A stretch of 64,000 nucleotides of DNA. It comes from Burkholderia latens (GTDB taxonomy: Bacteria; Pseudomonadota; Gammaproteobacteria; Burkholderiales; Burkholderiaceae). Made by a program: the position numbers and the translations under genes. The notes under the pieces were generated by a model. That model had not been told where the DNA came from, did no database searches, and saw nothing but the letters and a program-made list of their open reading frames with translations. The stretch covers positions 186,001 to 250,000 of the forward strand of contig NZ_CABVPL010000004.1 in assembly GCF_902499045.1 (NCBI RefSeq), given 5' to 3'. This document shows, in pieces, positions 43,044 through 50,863 of this stretch (position 1 is the stretch's first letter; every line of letters begins with the position of its first letter).

Positions 43044-43310
43044 GTGAAGAAGAGCAAGTTCACCGAGGAACAGATCGCCTACGCGTTGAAGCAGGCCGAG
43101 CTGGGCACGCCGGTCGCGGAGGTGTGCCGCAAGATGGGGATCAGCGACGCGACGTTCTACAATTGGCGGACGAAATACGGCGGGCTGTCGCCCTCGGAAC
43201 TGCGCCGGCTGAAGCAGCTTGAGGAGGAGAACGCGAAGCTCAAGCGGCTCGTAGCCGATCTGTCGCTGGACAAGGCCATGCTGCAGGATGTGCTGTCAAA
43301 AAAACTCTGA
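43044..43310 (+). CDS. IS3-family transposase OrfA
   Basis: An 88-residue protein. It has the helix-turn-helix KFTEEQIAYALKQAELGTPV, AEVCRKMGISDATFYNWRTK and the leucine zipper SELRRLKQLEEENAKLKRLV. The GTG start at 43044 has AGGAGG seven bases upstream. Near its end, seven adenines (43298-43304) just before the stop allow a -1 shift that continues into OrfB. Confidence 0.94.
   Translation: MKKSKFTEEQIAYALKQAELGTPVAEVCRKMGISDATFYNWRTKYGGLSPSELRRLKQLEEENAKLKRLVADLSLDKAMLQDVLSKKL
43298..43304 (+). promoter_or_regulatory. A7 slippery site for programmed -1 frameshift
   Basis: Seven adenines in the last codons of orfA. A slip of -1 reads through as K-T-L-K-P-S-R-R-R into OrfB and bypasses the stop at 43308, giving the fused OrfAB transposase usual in this IS family. 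Confidence 0.75.
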
Positions 43311-43342
43311 AGCCTTCTCGGCGCCGTGAGCTTGTCACGGAC

Positions 43343-44173
43343 TTGATGCAGCGTTTCGGCGCAAGCCAGCGGCAGACCTGCGCGTTGTTGCAGCTGTCCC
43401 GCACGGTCTACCGCTACGAGTCGGTCGCGCGGGATCAAAGCGCCCTGGAAATGCGCATCAAGGAGATCACGGAAGTGCGAGTGCATTACGGTGCGCCTCG
43501 CGTGTACGTGATGCTTCGCCGGGAAGGCTGGAGAGACAACCACAAGAGAGTAGAACGCGTGTATCGCGAACTGGGTCTTTCGCTGCGCCACAAGCGACCC
43601 CGACGAAACAAGTCGGCTCGGCGACGACAGCCAAAGCAGTCGGTAAGCGCAATCAACGAAATCTGGAGTATGGACTTCGTCGCTGACGCGCTGTTTGATG
43701 GTCGGCGCTTGCGCACGCTCACGATCGTGGACAACTACACGCGAGAATGCCTGGCGATTGAAGTCGACGGCTCGTTGCGGGGCGAGCACGTTGTCGCCGC
43801 GCTGACTCGGCTCGCGCATCATCGTCCGCTTCCCCGCTATATCAAGGCAGACAATGGCAGCGAGTTCATTTCGAAGGCGCTCGACAAATGGGCGTACGAG
43901 AATGGCGTGGAGATTGACTTCTCGCGTCCTGGCAAGCCGACCGACAATGCGAAGAATGAATCCTTCAACGGACGCTTTCGGGAGGAGTGCCTCAACGCAC
44001 ACTGGTTCTTGTCGCTTGAAGACGCCAGACGCAAAATCGAAGTCTGGCGCGAGTACTATAACGAGGCGCGCCCTCACTCTGCGCTGCAGTGGATGACACC
44101 GGCGGAATTCGCCCGCCAGTGCACCGATCGGGCCGGTTCGGCCCACCCCGAAGAGCCGGAATTTTCCAACTAA
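43343..44173 (+). CDS. IS3-family transposase OrfB
   Basis: A 276-residue integrase core; the true product is probably OrfAB, joined by frameshift at 43298-43304. The DDE residues lie in IWSMDFVADALFD, IKADNGSEFISKALD and NAKNESFNGRFREECLN. FLSLEDARRKIEVWREYYNE and ARPHSALQWMTPAEFA are characteristic of the IS407 branch. The frame is intact. The last residues (PEEPEFSN) lie within the 50-bp unit that is duplicated downstream. Confidence 0.94.
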   Translation: MMQRFGASQRQTCALLQLSRTVYRYESVARDQSALEMRIKEITEVRVHYGAPRVYVMLRREGWRDNHKRVERVYRELGLSLRHKRPRRNKSARRRQPKQSVSAINEIWSMDFVADALFDGRRLRTLTIVDNYTRECLAIEVDGSLRGEHVVAALTRLAHHRPLPRYIKADNGSEFISKALDKWAYENGVEIDFSRPGKPTDNAKNESFNGRFREECLNAHWFLSLEDARRKIEVWREYYNEARPHSALQWMTPAEFARQCTDRAGSAHPEEPEFSN

Positions 44174-44251
44174 GACTGGGACGGAAATTGGGCTAGCCTC
44201 AAGAGCCGGAATTTTCCAACTAAGACTGGGACGGAAATTGGGCTAGCCTCA
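44152..44251. repeat. Perfect 50-bp tandem duplication of the IS3 right end
   Basis: The unit starts AGAGCCGGAATTTTCC and ends GGGCTAGCCTCA. It includes the last codons and stop of orfB and the right inverted repeat. The two copies are identical and directly adjacent, so the element has two potential right ends. Confidence 0.95.
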
Positions 44252-44486
44252 TACGATAGCTCGAAGCGCGTCGCGCTGTTGTGCGACAGCGGCTGCGCTG
44301 GCGCGCACGAGGAGGAGGTCGCGCTGGCCGACACGCTCGGCGCGGCAAGGAGCATGTCGAATGGAACAATCTGTTCGATGTCGGTATGACGGGCCTGATC
44401 GGCTTCAGCTCCGGCTATCATGCGCTGAAATCCTGCGACACGCTGGTGATGCTCGGCACCTATTTCCCGTATCGCAAGCGGGCCGG
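44252..44486 (+). pseudogene. Fragment of a pyruvate oxidase-like (PoxB/YdaP) TPP enzyme
   Basis: An internal piece of a thiamine diphosphate oxidoreductase. The first frame reads [20 protein letters not shown] then [11 protein letters not shown], and a shifted frame continues [20 protein letters not shown] and [20 protein letters not shown] with FPYR. A small deletion at about 44342 breaks the frame. Both N- and C-terminal parts are missing. It lies between an IS3 right end and an IS66 element and is a leftover of DNA removed by IS-mediated deletion. Confidence 0.8.
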
Positions 44487-44508
44487 AGGTGAAATAGCGG
44501 TTGCGTTC

Positions 44509-44516
44509 GGTAGATG
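44509..44516. repeat. 8-bp target-site duplication of the IS66 element (left copy)
   Basis: GGTAGATG immediately precedes the IS66 left end and recurs exactly at 46967-46974 after the right end. Eight base pairs is the usual duplication for IS66. Confidence 0.93.
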
Positions 44517-44551
44517 GTAAGCGGCCAGCCAACCCGTCTTGACGAGCGAGT

Positions 44552-46105
44552 TTAGGTGGCGGCCGAGAGTGGCTGCCAGCGATGCGGCAGCAGCGCGTCG
44601 ATGTCGTTGGCCTTGTGGGTCGGCAAGCGCGTCAGCACGTCCTTCAGATAGGCGAGTGGTTCGAGCCCGTTCAGTTGTGCCGAGCGGATCAAGCTCATGA
44701 TGGCGGCCGCGCGCTGACCCGCACGCAGTGATCCGGCGAACAACCAATTGGACCGGCCGACTGCCCACGGACGGATCTGGTTTTCGACCCAGTTGTTGTC
44801 GATCGGAACATTCCCGTCATCGAGATAGCGCGTGAGTGCGCCCCATCGTTTCAGGCTGTAGTCCAACGCCTTCGCAATCGCCGAGCCCTCCGCAACGAGT
44901 TTGCGCTGCGCCATCAGCCACTCATAGAGGGCGTCGCACACCGGCTTGGCCCGACGCTGTCGAAGCCGCTGCCGTTCGTCGGCATCCAGTGCTGCGGCCT
45001 CGCGTTCGATGTCGTAGAGCGCGGTAAAGAACGGCAGGGCCTGCCCCGCAACCTGGCTGCTGTGGTTGGCATGCAATTCAAAGAACTTGCGTCGGGCATG
45101 GGCCGCGCATCCGATCTCGGTGATGCCGTGCTGGAACGAGGCTTTGTACCCGCTGTAGTCGTCGCATACCAGCTTGCCGTGCCAGCCCTTCAGGAACGTG
45201 CGAGCGTGCGCGCCGGCGCGGCTCTCGGCGAAGTCGTAGACCACCGCGCGCAGTTCGCTGAACTGAGTCGACGTATACGCCCACAGGTATGCCCGGTGCG
45301 TTTTGCCCTTGCCGGGACTGAGCATTTGCACCGGCGTCTCGTCGGCGTGCAACACCGCCTGTTGCAGGATGGCCTGGCCGAGTGCGTCGACCAACGGCTG
45401 CAATTGCACGCCACACCGGCCCACCCAGGCACCCAGCGTGGATCTCGGGATGGCCAGTCCCGCACGACCAAAGATCTGTTCCTGGCGATACAGGGGCAAG
45501 TGGTCGCCGTACTTGGCGACCAGCACCTGCGCGAGCAACCCGGCGGTGGGCATGCCCTTGTCGATCACATGCGGTGGAACCGGCGCTTGGATCAGCGTCT
45601 CGCACGTCTTGCACACCCACTTGCCGCGGATGTGCCGTTCCACCGTAAACACGCCCGGCGTGTAGTCCAGCTTCTCGCTCACGTCCTCGCCGATCCGTAT
45701 GCGTTCGCAACCGCACTGGCACGTTGTGCTGTCCGGTTCGTGATGGACGTCGGTGCGTGGCAGTTGCGGCGGCAGCGGTGCCCGTTTCGGCTGCTCGCGT
45801 TGCCGTTCAGCTCGCGTCGGCTCGAGTTGCTCGAGCTCCATCTCGATGGCAACCAAGTCGCCATCGATCGCCTCGTCGAGCAGGTTCATCTGCTCGCTGT
45901 TGAGCTGTTCGCTGCGCCGGCCGAACTGCTGGCGCTTGAGGATCGAGACCTCGTGGGTGAGTTGATCGATACGGGTCTGCCGGAAGCGTAGCTCGCGGTC
46001 TCGTTCACTCGCTTCCCGCTCCTTCTCCTTGACCTCGGCAATCAGTTGCGCGGCAAGGGCGCGCAACTGTTCCGGGTTGAGTGCGTCGAGGTCCGCGGGG
46101 TTCAT
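44552..46105 (-). CDS. tnpC: IS66-family transposase TnpC
   Basis: A 517-residue transposase. It begins with a Glu-rich coiled coil (about 18-60, LIAEVKEKEREASERDRELR), then a zinc-finger-like cluster (CQCGCERIRIGEDVSEKLDY, CKTCETLIQAP) and the DDE core with VLHADETPVQML, VCDDYSGYKASF and DGNVPIDNNWVENQIRPWAV. The C-terminal SLIRSAQLNGLEPLAYLKDV and LLPHRW are IS66 hallmarks. It is the catalytic component of the element. Confidence 0.96.
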   Translation of the reverse strand: MNPADLDALNPEQLRALAAQLIAEVKEKEREASERDRELRFRQTRIDQLTHEVSILKRQQFGRRSEQLNSEQMNLLDEAIDGDLVAIEMELEQLEPTRAERQREQPKRAPLPPQLPRTDVHHEPDSTTCQCGCERIRIGEDVSEKLDYTPGVFTVERHIRGKWVCKTCETLIQAPVPPHVIDKGMPTAGLLAQVLVAKYGDHLPLYRQEQIFGRAGLAIPRSTLGAWVGRCGVQLQPLVDALGQAILQQAVLHADETPVQMLSPGKGKTHRAYLWAYTSTQFSELRAVVYDFAESRAGAHARTFLKGWHGKLVCDDYSGYKASFQHGITEIGCAAHARRKFFELHANHSSQVAGQALPFFTALYDIEREAAALDADERQRLRQRRAKPVCDALYEWLMAQRKLVAEGSAIAKALDYSLKRWGALTRYLDDGNVPIDNNWVENQIRPWAVGRSNWLFAGSLRAGQRAAAIMSLIRSAQLNGLEPLAYLKDVLTRLPTHKANDIDALLPHRWQPLSAAT

Positions 46106-46168
46106 GCAGGCCAGTCTGCCAGAACCCTGCCGACGGAGGAAGCGCGACTGTTTACCTCCCCGCCGGAT

Positions 46169-46507
46169 TTAGACGACGCGGATCACGCCATCCTCGCCGA
46201 TGCGTTGCCAGGGCAAGCCCAGCACCAGGCCGGCCAGTTGTTCGTGCGTCAAGACACGCTGCTGCGGTTCGCTGCCGATGTGCGGCCACGCGAACTGCCC
46301 TTGATTCAGGCGTCGCGCGGCCAGCCAGATGCCGATCCCGTCGTGAATCAGGACCTTCATGCGGTTGGCGCGCCGATTGGCGAACAGATAGGCATGGTGT
46401 GGGCGCGCAGCGCCGAACACCTTGACCACACGCGCCAGGGCCGTGTCGAAACCGGCCCGCATGTCCAGTGGATCGACCGCCAGCCAGATCTCGTCGACAC
46501 GGATCAC
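46169..46507 (-). CDS. tnpB: IS66-family accessory protein TnpB
   Basis: A 112-residue IS66 Orf2 protein (VIRVDEIWLAVDPLDMRAGF, RPHHAYLFANRRANRMKVLI, HDGIGIWLAARRLNQG). It is needed for IS66 transposition but not catalytic; it is not related to the RNA-guided IS200/605 TnpB. The GTG start at 46507 overlaps the tnpA stop (GTGA), as is typical in these elements. Confidence 0.94.
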   Translation of the reverse strand: MIRVDEIWLAVDPLDMRAGFDTALARVVKVFGAARPHHAYLFANRRANRMKVLIHDGIGIWLAARRLNQGQFAWPHIGSEPQQRVLTHEQLAGLVLGLPWQRIGEDGVIRVV

Positions 46508-46887
46508 CGCAGCCACTCGCGCAGCCAGACGGCACACTGGGTTGCCTCGGATACCGGCCAACTCACCGTGATCGACTGATCTCCTCGGCGCATCTCAATG
46601 CGGATCTCCGGCGAATGCGGACTCGACGCTCCCAATGCCACCGGCACAAAGGCTGGCAGCGACGGTGGCGTGGCCGGCGGACGGCCCAGCGGTCTCTTGG
46701 GAAGTCGGCCTTCCGCCTGATCGATCCAGCGCCGCAGCAGATTCGCGTTGAGCCTGTGTTCCAGAGCGACCGCCGCAACCGATACGCCGATTCCCTGGCA
46801 GGCCGCTACCACCTGCGCCTTGAACTCCTCGCTATAGCGTTGCCGACGACGACGCTCCGGGAGTGATTCCGATTCGAAAGTGTTCAC
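46504..46887 (-). CDS. tnpA: IS66-family protein TnpA
   Basis: A 127-residue helix-turn-helix protein: RRRRQRYSEEFKAQVVAACQ, ALEHRLNANLLRRWIDQAEG. It is the first gene of the IS66 element, with its ATG 79 bases inside the right end, and is thought to bind the element's ends. The frame is intact. Confidence 0.94.
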   Translation of the reverse strand: MNTFESESLPERRRRQRYSEEFKAQVVAACQGIGVSVAAVALEHRLNANLLRRWIDQAEGRLPKRPLGRPPATPPSLPAFVPVALGASSPHSPEIRIEMRRGDQSITVSWPVSEATQCAVWLREWLR

Positions 46888-46966
46888 GTGTCCGCTTATT
46901 CGTTAAGTGGACACGATACTCCCAAGCGCCTCGACCAAACTCAAGACGGGTTAGCTGGCCGCTTAC

Positions 46967-46974
46967 GGTAGATG
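46967..46974. repeat. 8-bp target-site duplication of the IS66 element (right copy)
   Basis: GGTAGATG, identical to the copy at 44509-44516. It lies 30 bases from the stop codon of the convergently read oxidase gene, so the insertion just missed that gene. Confidence 0.93.
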
Positions 46975-47003
46975 CGAACCTGGTTGTATTGGGGATAGCA
47001 CTC

Positions 47004-48359
47004 TCAGAATATTGGATGAGGCTGCAATTTCGTGCCATCCGTGATCCGGCTATAACGAAATGGACTCAAATCGATAGAAGAACGGTTGCCGAGTACCAGC
47101 GCCGCGATCGCGCTCCCGGCTCCTGGACCGACGCCAAACCCGTGACCACTGAATCCGGATGCGACGACAAGACCCGGTACGGAGTCAACCGCCGAAATCA
47201 CGGGTACCGCATCTGGCATTGAGTCGATCACACCGCCCCAAGTCCTTTCAATAGTGAGATGCGCCAACGCGGGGTAGGCCCTCTTGACTTCCTCAAGCGC
47301 GCTGTTAAGTAATGCGAGATCCGGAGCAGGATCTAGCACGCGCTTGGATTCAAACGGCGATATGCTTTTTGACATGTACGCGTGTTCCATCCTCCACTGC
47401 CTCCAGAATTCTGTCGAGAGGCGCAGCTTGACTGCCTTTCTTCTCAACAGATACGTCGGAAAGAATCTGAAGGCGTTGCGAATCATCGATGGAGTGATAT
47501 CGACCGTTCCTCGTCCGCTTTTCGCCACGACGAGTCCTGAATCTTCTCCGCTGCGTACCGAGACAGCAGGCATTGCAAGGCAGCTGTCGATGGAAACGTC
47601 CGTGGCCCGTGTCTTTGCAACCGATGCGTTCACGTAAGCCTGGGGGAATGAAACGCCAAGCTTACGTAGAAAGAGCGCCGTCCATGCACCCGCAGCGACA
47701 ACGACGGAAGTGCATCCAATGAAGCCTTTTTCGGTTTGAACGCCGCTGATGCGGCCGTTCGTTCTTTCAACGTCTCTTACTGCACATGACTCGACCACTG
47801 TTGCACCGAGTTCTCTCGCTGCCTGAGCCAAAAAAGGCGCAACCCGAGAAGGCTCTGCACGACCGTCGGAGTCCGTCGTAAGGCCCGCGATCCATTTAAT
47901 GCTCGAGTTACCCGGCGCCACACGTTGCGCTTCTTCTGCGCTGAGCATTCTGCTGGCGATTCCTTTCGGGCGCGCTTCTTTCATCCATTCGACCCAAGTA
48001 GCGGCTTCGGCCTCGCTGTCCGTGAGGAACGTTACGCCACACTGTTTGAATCCGATATCTTTTCGGAGCTTCTCCGAAAGGCTGGGCCATATCTGCAAAC
48101 TCAGGCGGGCCAGTTCGAGCTCCTTGGGATCACGACCTTGTTGTCGGCACCAGCCCCAGTTTCTACTGGACTGTTCTGCGCCGATCAATCCTTTTTCCAG
48201 CAGGACGACCTTTACGCCACGTGATGCGAGCTCCCAGGCTGCACTTGCGCCGATGATGCCAGCACCAATTATGACAACGTCAGCTTTCACCGGAAGCGGG
48301 TCGTTGGCGTGAATTCGCTCGAGCGGTTGTCTGATTGTTGGCGTTGGTTTGGCGATCAT
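47004..48359 (-). CDS. FAD-dependent amine/amino-acid oxidoreductase (DAO family)
   Basis: A 451-residue flavoprotein of the D-amino-acid/glycine oxidase (DAO) family. The dinucleotide-binding fold is VVIIGAGIIGASAAWELASR, and the covalent- or near-flavin region is EQSSRNWGWCRQQGRD. The C-terminal ERTWGGVIDSMPDAVPVISA and VVASGFSGHGFGVGPGAG close the FAD site. It is a clear paralogue of the protein at 58809, sharing most motifs. GAGGA precedes the ATG. With the cupin, aldehyde dehydrogenase and aminotransferase nearby it probably oxidises an amine or N-substituted amino acid. The gene is whole despite the IS66 nearby. Confidence 0.9.
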   Translation of the reverse strand: MIAKPTPTIRQPLERIHANDPLPVKADVVIIGAGIIGASAAWELASRGVKVVLLEKGLIGAEQSSRNWGWCRQQGRDPKELELARLSLQIWPSLSEKLRKDIGFKQCGVTFLTDSEAEAATWVEWMKEARPKGIASRMLSAEEAQRVAPGNSSIKWIAGLTTDSDGRAEPSRVAPFLAQAARELGATVVESCAVRDVERTNGRISGVQTEKGFIGCTSVVVAAGAWTALFLRKLGVSFPQAYVNASVAKTRATDVSIDSCLAMPAVSVRSGEDSGLVVAKSGRGTVDITPSMIRNAFRFFPTYLLRRKAVKLRLSTEFWRQWRMEHAYMSKSISPFESKRVLDPAPDLALLNSALEEVKRAYPALAHLTIERTWGGVIDSMPDAVPVISAVDSVPGLVVASGFSGHGFGVGPGAGSAIAALVLGNRSSIDLSPFRYSRITDGTKLQPHPIF

Positions 48360-48443
48360 GGGAAAAATCCTCGTTTAATAGATACAGGCCGATGCGATGC
48401 ATGAACGGCATACAGCCTTTTCTCCATTACCTGCTTCCAGCAC

Positions 48444-48797
48444 TCAGTCTTTGGTTACCCAAATTTTGCGGGTCGTCTCGATGACCCGCCATGTTCCCTC
48501 GAAGCCTGGCTTCATCACAAAGGTATCGCCCGCTTTCACAACGATGGGTGCTTGCCCATCTTCGGTGATTTCAGAAACACCGGAGAGGATGACGCAAAGT
48601 TCCCAGGTCGACCCTTTGATCGAGCGATAGGCACCGGGCGTAACTTCCCAAACGCCCGTGCGGACATCGCCGGTATTCGCCTGGTCGATATCCCATGTTG
48701 AGAATACTTGCGAGCCTTCGATTGCGCGCTCAGGAAGAGGAGCCCCGATGCGAGGCGTGCCGAGATTTTCAAAGTCGAAGCGGATGAATGACGACAT
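48444..48797 (-). CDS. Small cupin-domain protein
   Basis: A 117-residue single-cupin protein of the EutQ/DUF861-like group: ANTGDVRTGVWEVTPGAYRS, STWELCVILSGVSEITEDGQ, VKAGDTFVMKPGFEGTWRV and RKIWVTKD at the end. The metal ligands of classical cupins are largely absent, as in many DUF861 members. Such proteins often accompany DAO-type oxidases in catabolic operons. It is upstream of and co-directional with the oxidase gene (84 bases) and divergent from the aldehyde dehydrogenase. Confidence 0.82.
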   Translation of the reverse strand: MSSFIRFDFENLGTPRIGAPLPERAIEGSQVFSTWDIDQANTGDVRTGVWEVTPGAYRSIKGSTWELCVILSGVSEITEDGQAPIVVKAGDTFVMKPGFEGTWRVIETTRKIWVTKD

Positions 48798-49300
48798 ATC
48801 AGTAGATCAGGAGGTCAACGATTGCAGGATGGCAATGCGGGAAGTTTATGAGCGTCAATTTTCCGGACGACAGCGAAAACGGAGGTTCAATCACTCAAAA
48901 GCTGCGTTTTCTGTGATATCACGCAGGATCTCTGCTTGATATCGGGATTCCGGTAGGCGTTTCGCACGCTTAGCCGACGCTGGTCAGCATAGGCATGGAA
49001 CAGCGCACCAGATACTGCGAGAGCCGGCTATCTGTGACCCTTATATTCAGTTGGCTGCATCGTTCCGAGTTGAGTCGGCATCCACGCTGATGCCTGACAT
49101 GCCACACACCCGCACCTCGCCCTGCTCGCGAACGGGGGACAGGGCACAAGCCTGAGTTGCCCGCTCCTTGGCTGCGCGTCGAAAAACATCGATTTGCTCG
49201 ATAAATTTGCAGAAAAACTGCGCCAAGAATTCATTCAACGTTTCTTTTCGAAAATATTGCGTGAATAAAATTTTCACGTCGAAACGAAACGAGGTGAATC
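48798..49300. promoter_or_regulatory. Divergent control region with two palindromes
   Basis: A 503-base gap between the cupin/oxidase genes and the aldehyde dehydrogenase operon. No gene is supported in it. It holds the palindrome GTGATATCAC (48913-48922) and the inverted repeat CGTGAA-N7-TTCACG (49260-49278), the latter 23-41 bases ahead of the dehydrogenase start within AT-rich sequence. Either could be an operator, for instance of the AsnC-type regulator at 55537. Confidence 0.5.
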
Positions 49301-50809
49301 GTGGTTGCAAATCTTGCGTGTGCAGCGCTTGACTGCACTGAGGTACATCGGCTTTTTGCGTGCTCGGCCCTAGGAATCGAGTTGCTGCCGACAGAACCCG
49401 ATGCAAGACACAGCCTGCCTTCGGACGAGGCGGAGCTGGTTCGAGACCCCGCTACGGGTAAATGTCTGGCCCGGGTCACTTATCACGGTCAAGACGCGAT
49501 GCGTGCAGCGATCGATGAGGCTGATCGTGCGTTTACCGCTTGGCGGAGTCGTCTGGCGGAGGAGCGCCGCACGTTGCTGCGCGCATGGGCGGAGGCCATT
49601 CGTCGCGAGAGTCGGGTATTGGCGCAGGTCCTTAGCGCGGAGCAGGGAAAACCGCTAGCCGAAGCTGTAGGCGAGATTGCCTACGGTGTCGCATTCATCG
49701 ATTGGTTTGCAGACGAGGCGATCCGGATCTGCGGTCAATCGATGACGGCCCATAAGCCGTCGAGCCTTGGATGGGTTTCGAAGCAGCCAGTCGGCATCAC
49801 GGTCGCGATCACGCCGTGGAATTTCCCAATGGCGATGATTGCGCGCAAGGCGGCAGCGGCATTGGCGGCCGGTTGCCCGGTCATCGTCAAACCCGCACCG
49901 GAAACGCCGCTGTCTGCCTTTGCGCTCTACGCGCTGGCCAAAGACGCTGGCTTTCCCGATGGTGTTTTTCAAGTTCTCCACGGCGACGGTGAGCAATTTG
50001 CCGATGTCATCTCGGCGGACTGCCGCGTGCGCGCAGTGAGCTTCACCGGTTCGACTGCGATCGGAAAAAAGCTTTATGCGCAGTCCGGCGCAACAGTGAA
50101 AAAGATTTCGATGGAACTGGGCGGACATGCGCCGGCCATCGTTTTCGACGACGTCGATCTCGATGCCGCCGTCGATAGCTGCATGTCAGCCAAATTCGCA
50201 ACGTCGGGTCAGGACTGTCTCGCGGCAAATCGCATCTATGTCCAACGTGGCATCTACGACGCATTCTGCGACCGGTTCGCGAGGCGAGTCAGTGCATTAA
50301 AGGTAGGCCCGGGTCTTTCTCCCGACACCGATATCGGCCCCATGACCAAGCAGACTGTCGCGGACAAGTGCAGGTCGCATATCGATGACGCGGTTCATCA
50401 GGGGGCGCGTGTTCTGGCAGGAGGCAGTTCGGGCATCTGCGGCAAGTTTGTCACGCCCACTGCCTTGTGCGATGTCTCCGACGACATGCTGATTGCGCGC
50501 GAAGAGACGTTTGGACCCGTTGCGGCCATCCTGCCGTTCAACGATGAGGCGGAAGTCGTCCGGCGCGCGAATGCGTCGGAAATGGGCCTCGCCGCATATG
50601 TCTTTACTGCCGACCTGAACCGCGCGCTTCGTTGTTCTTCAGCGCTGGAGTACGGAATGGTCGCCGTGAATACGGCTTCGTTCACTGGGCCGCCCGTCCC
50701 CTTCGGTGGATGGAAAGAATCTGGCCTTGGCCGTGAAGGCTCTACGTTTGGGATCGATGAATTCCTCGAGCCGAAATACGTTTGCTTTGGTGATCTCGCA
50801 CGTGTCTGA
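49301..50809 (+). CDS. NAD(P)-dependent aldehyde dehydrogenase, succinate-semialdehyde dehydrogenase-like
   Basis: A 502-residue ALDH-superfamily enzyme. Catalytic residues are E272 (SMELGGHAP) and C306 (SGQDCLAANR). The cofactor segments TVAITPWNFPMAMIARKAAA and SFTGSTAIGKKLYA are present. It is close to GabD-type succinate-semialdehyde dehydrogenases in the regions around GWVSKQPVG and KPAPETPLSA. Start GTG at 49301 follows GAGGTGAATC; the first 35 residues are unusual, so a later start is possible. It is followed by an omega-aminotransferase, a normal pairing in GABA/beta-alanine/polyamine catabolism. Confidence 0.92.
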   Translation: MVANLACAALDCTEVHRLFACSALGIELLPTEPDARHSLPSDEAELVRDPATGKCLARVTYHGQDAMRAAIDEADRAFTAWRSRLAEERRTLLRAWAEAIRRESRVLAQVLSAEQGKPLAEAVGEIAYGVAFIDWFADEAIRICGQSMTAHKPSSLGWVSKQPVGITVAITPWNFPMAMIARKAAAALAAGCPVIVKPAPETPLSAFALYALAKDAGFPDGVFQVLHGDGEQFADVISADCRVRAVSFTGSTAIGKKLYAQSGATVKKISMELGGHAPAIVFDDVDLDAAVDSCMSAKFATSGQDCLAANRIYVQRGIYDAFCDRFARRVSALKVGPGLSPDTDIGPMTKQTVADKCRSHIDDAVHQGARVLAGGSSGICGKFVTPTALCDVSDDMLIAREETFGPVAAILPFNDEAEVVRRANASEMGLAAYVFTADLNRALRCSSALEYGMVAVNTASFTGPPVPFGGWKESGLGREGSTFGIDEFLEPKYVCFGDLARV

Positions 50810-50863
50810 AGTGGCCGGCTGCCGACAGTAAAGCTTTGATAGACCCATTACGAAAGGACTATT

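Larger units (their letters stand above)
42963..44251 (+). mobile_element. IS3-family element (IS407-like) with duplicated right end
   Basis: The element begins TGACCCTAGCCCA and ends TGGGCTAGCCTCA, imperfect terminal inverted repeats that share CTAGCCCA and GTCCCA blocks. It encodes orfA and orfB, linked by an A7 slippery run. The last 50 bases occur twice in perfect tandem (44152-44201 and 44202-44251). No matching target duplication flanks it, in line with a later deletion or rearrangement. The two transposase frames are intact. Confidence 0.9.
44517..46966 (-). mobile_element. IS66-family insertion sequence, complete
   Basis: A 2450-bp element with 26-bp terminal inverted repeats that differ at one position (left GTAAGCGGCCAGCCAACC..., right end its near complement ending GGCCGCTTAC). 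It is flanked by the 8-bp direct repeat GGTAGATG. It encodes tnpA, tnpB and tnpC in that order on the minus strand. All three frames are open. Perfect target duplication and intact genes indicate a recent insertion. Confidence 0.95.

Noticed and set aside
42963-44201. Target-site duplication for the IS3 element
   Set aside because: Bases before the left end (CAAG) do not match those after either right-end copy (AGAG or TACG), so no duplication can be claimed.
45062-45991. 309-residue plus-strand frame inside the IS66 element
   Set aside because: Antisense to the intact TnpC transposase and without own motifs.
46169-46507. TnpB as an RNA-guided nuclease of IS200/605 type
   Set aside because: It is the small IS66 Orf2 protein, unrelated apart from the name, and lacks a RuvC domain.
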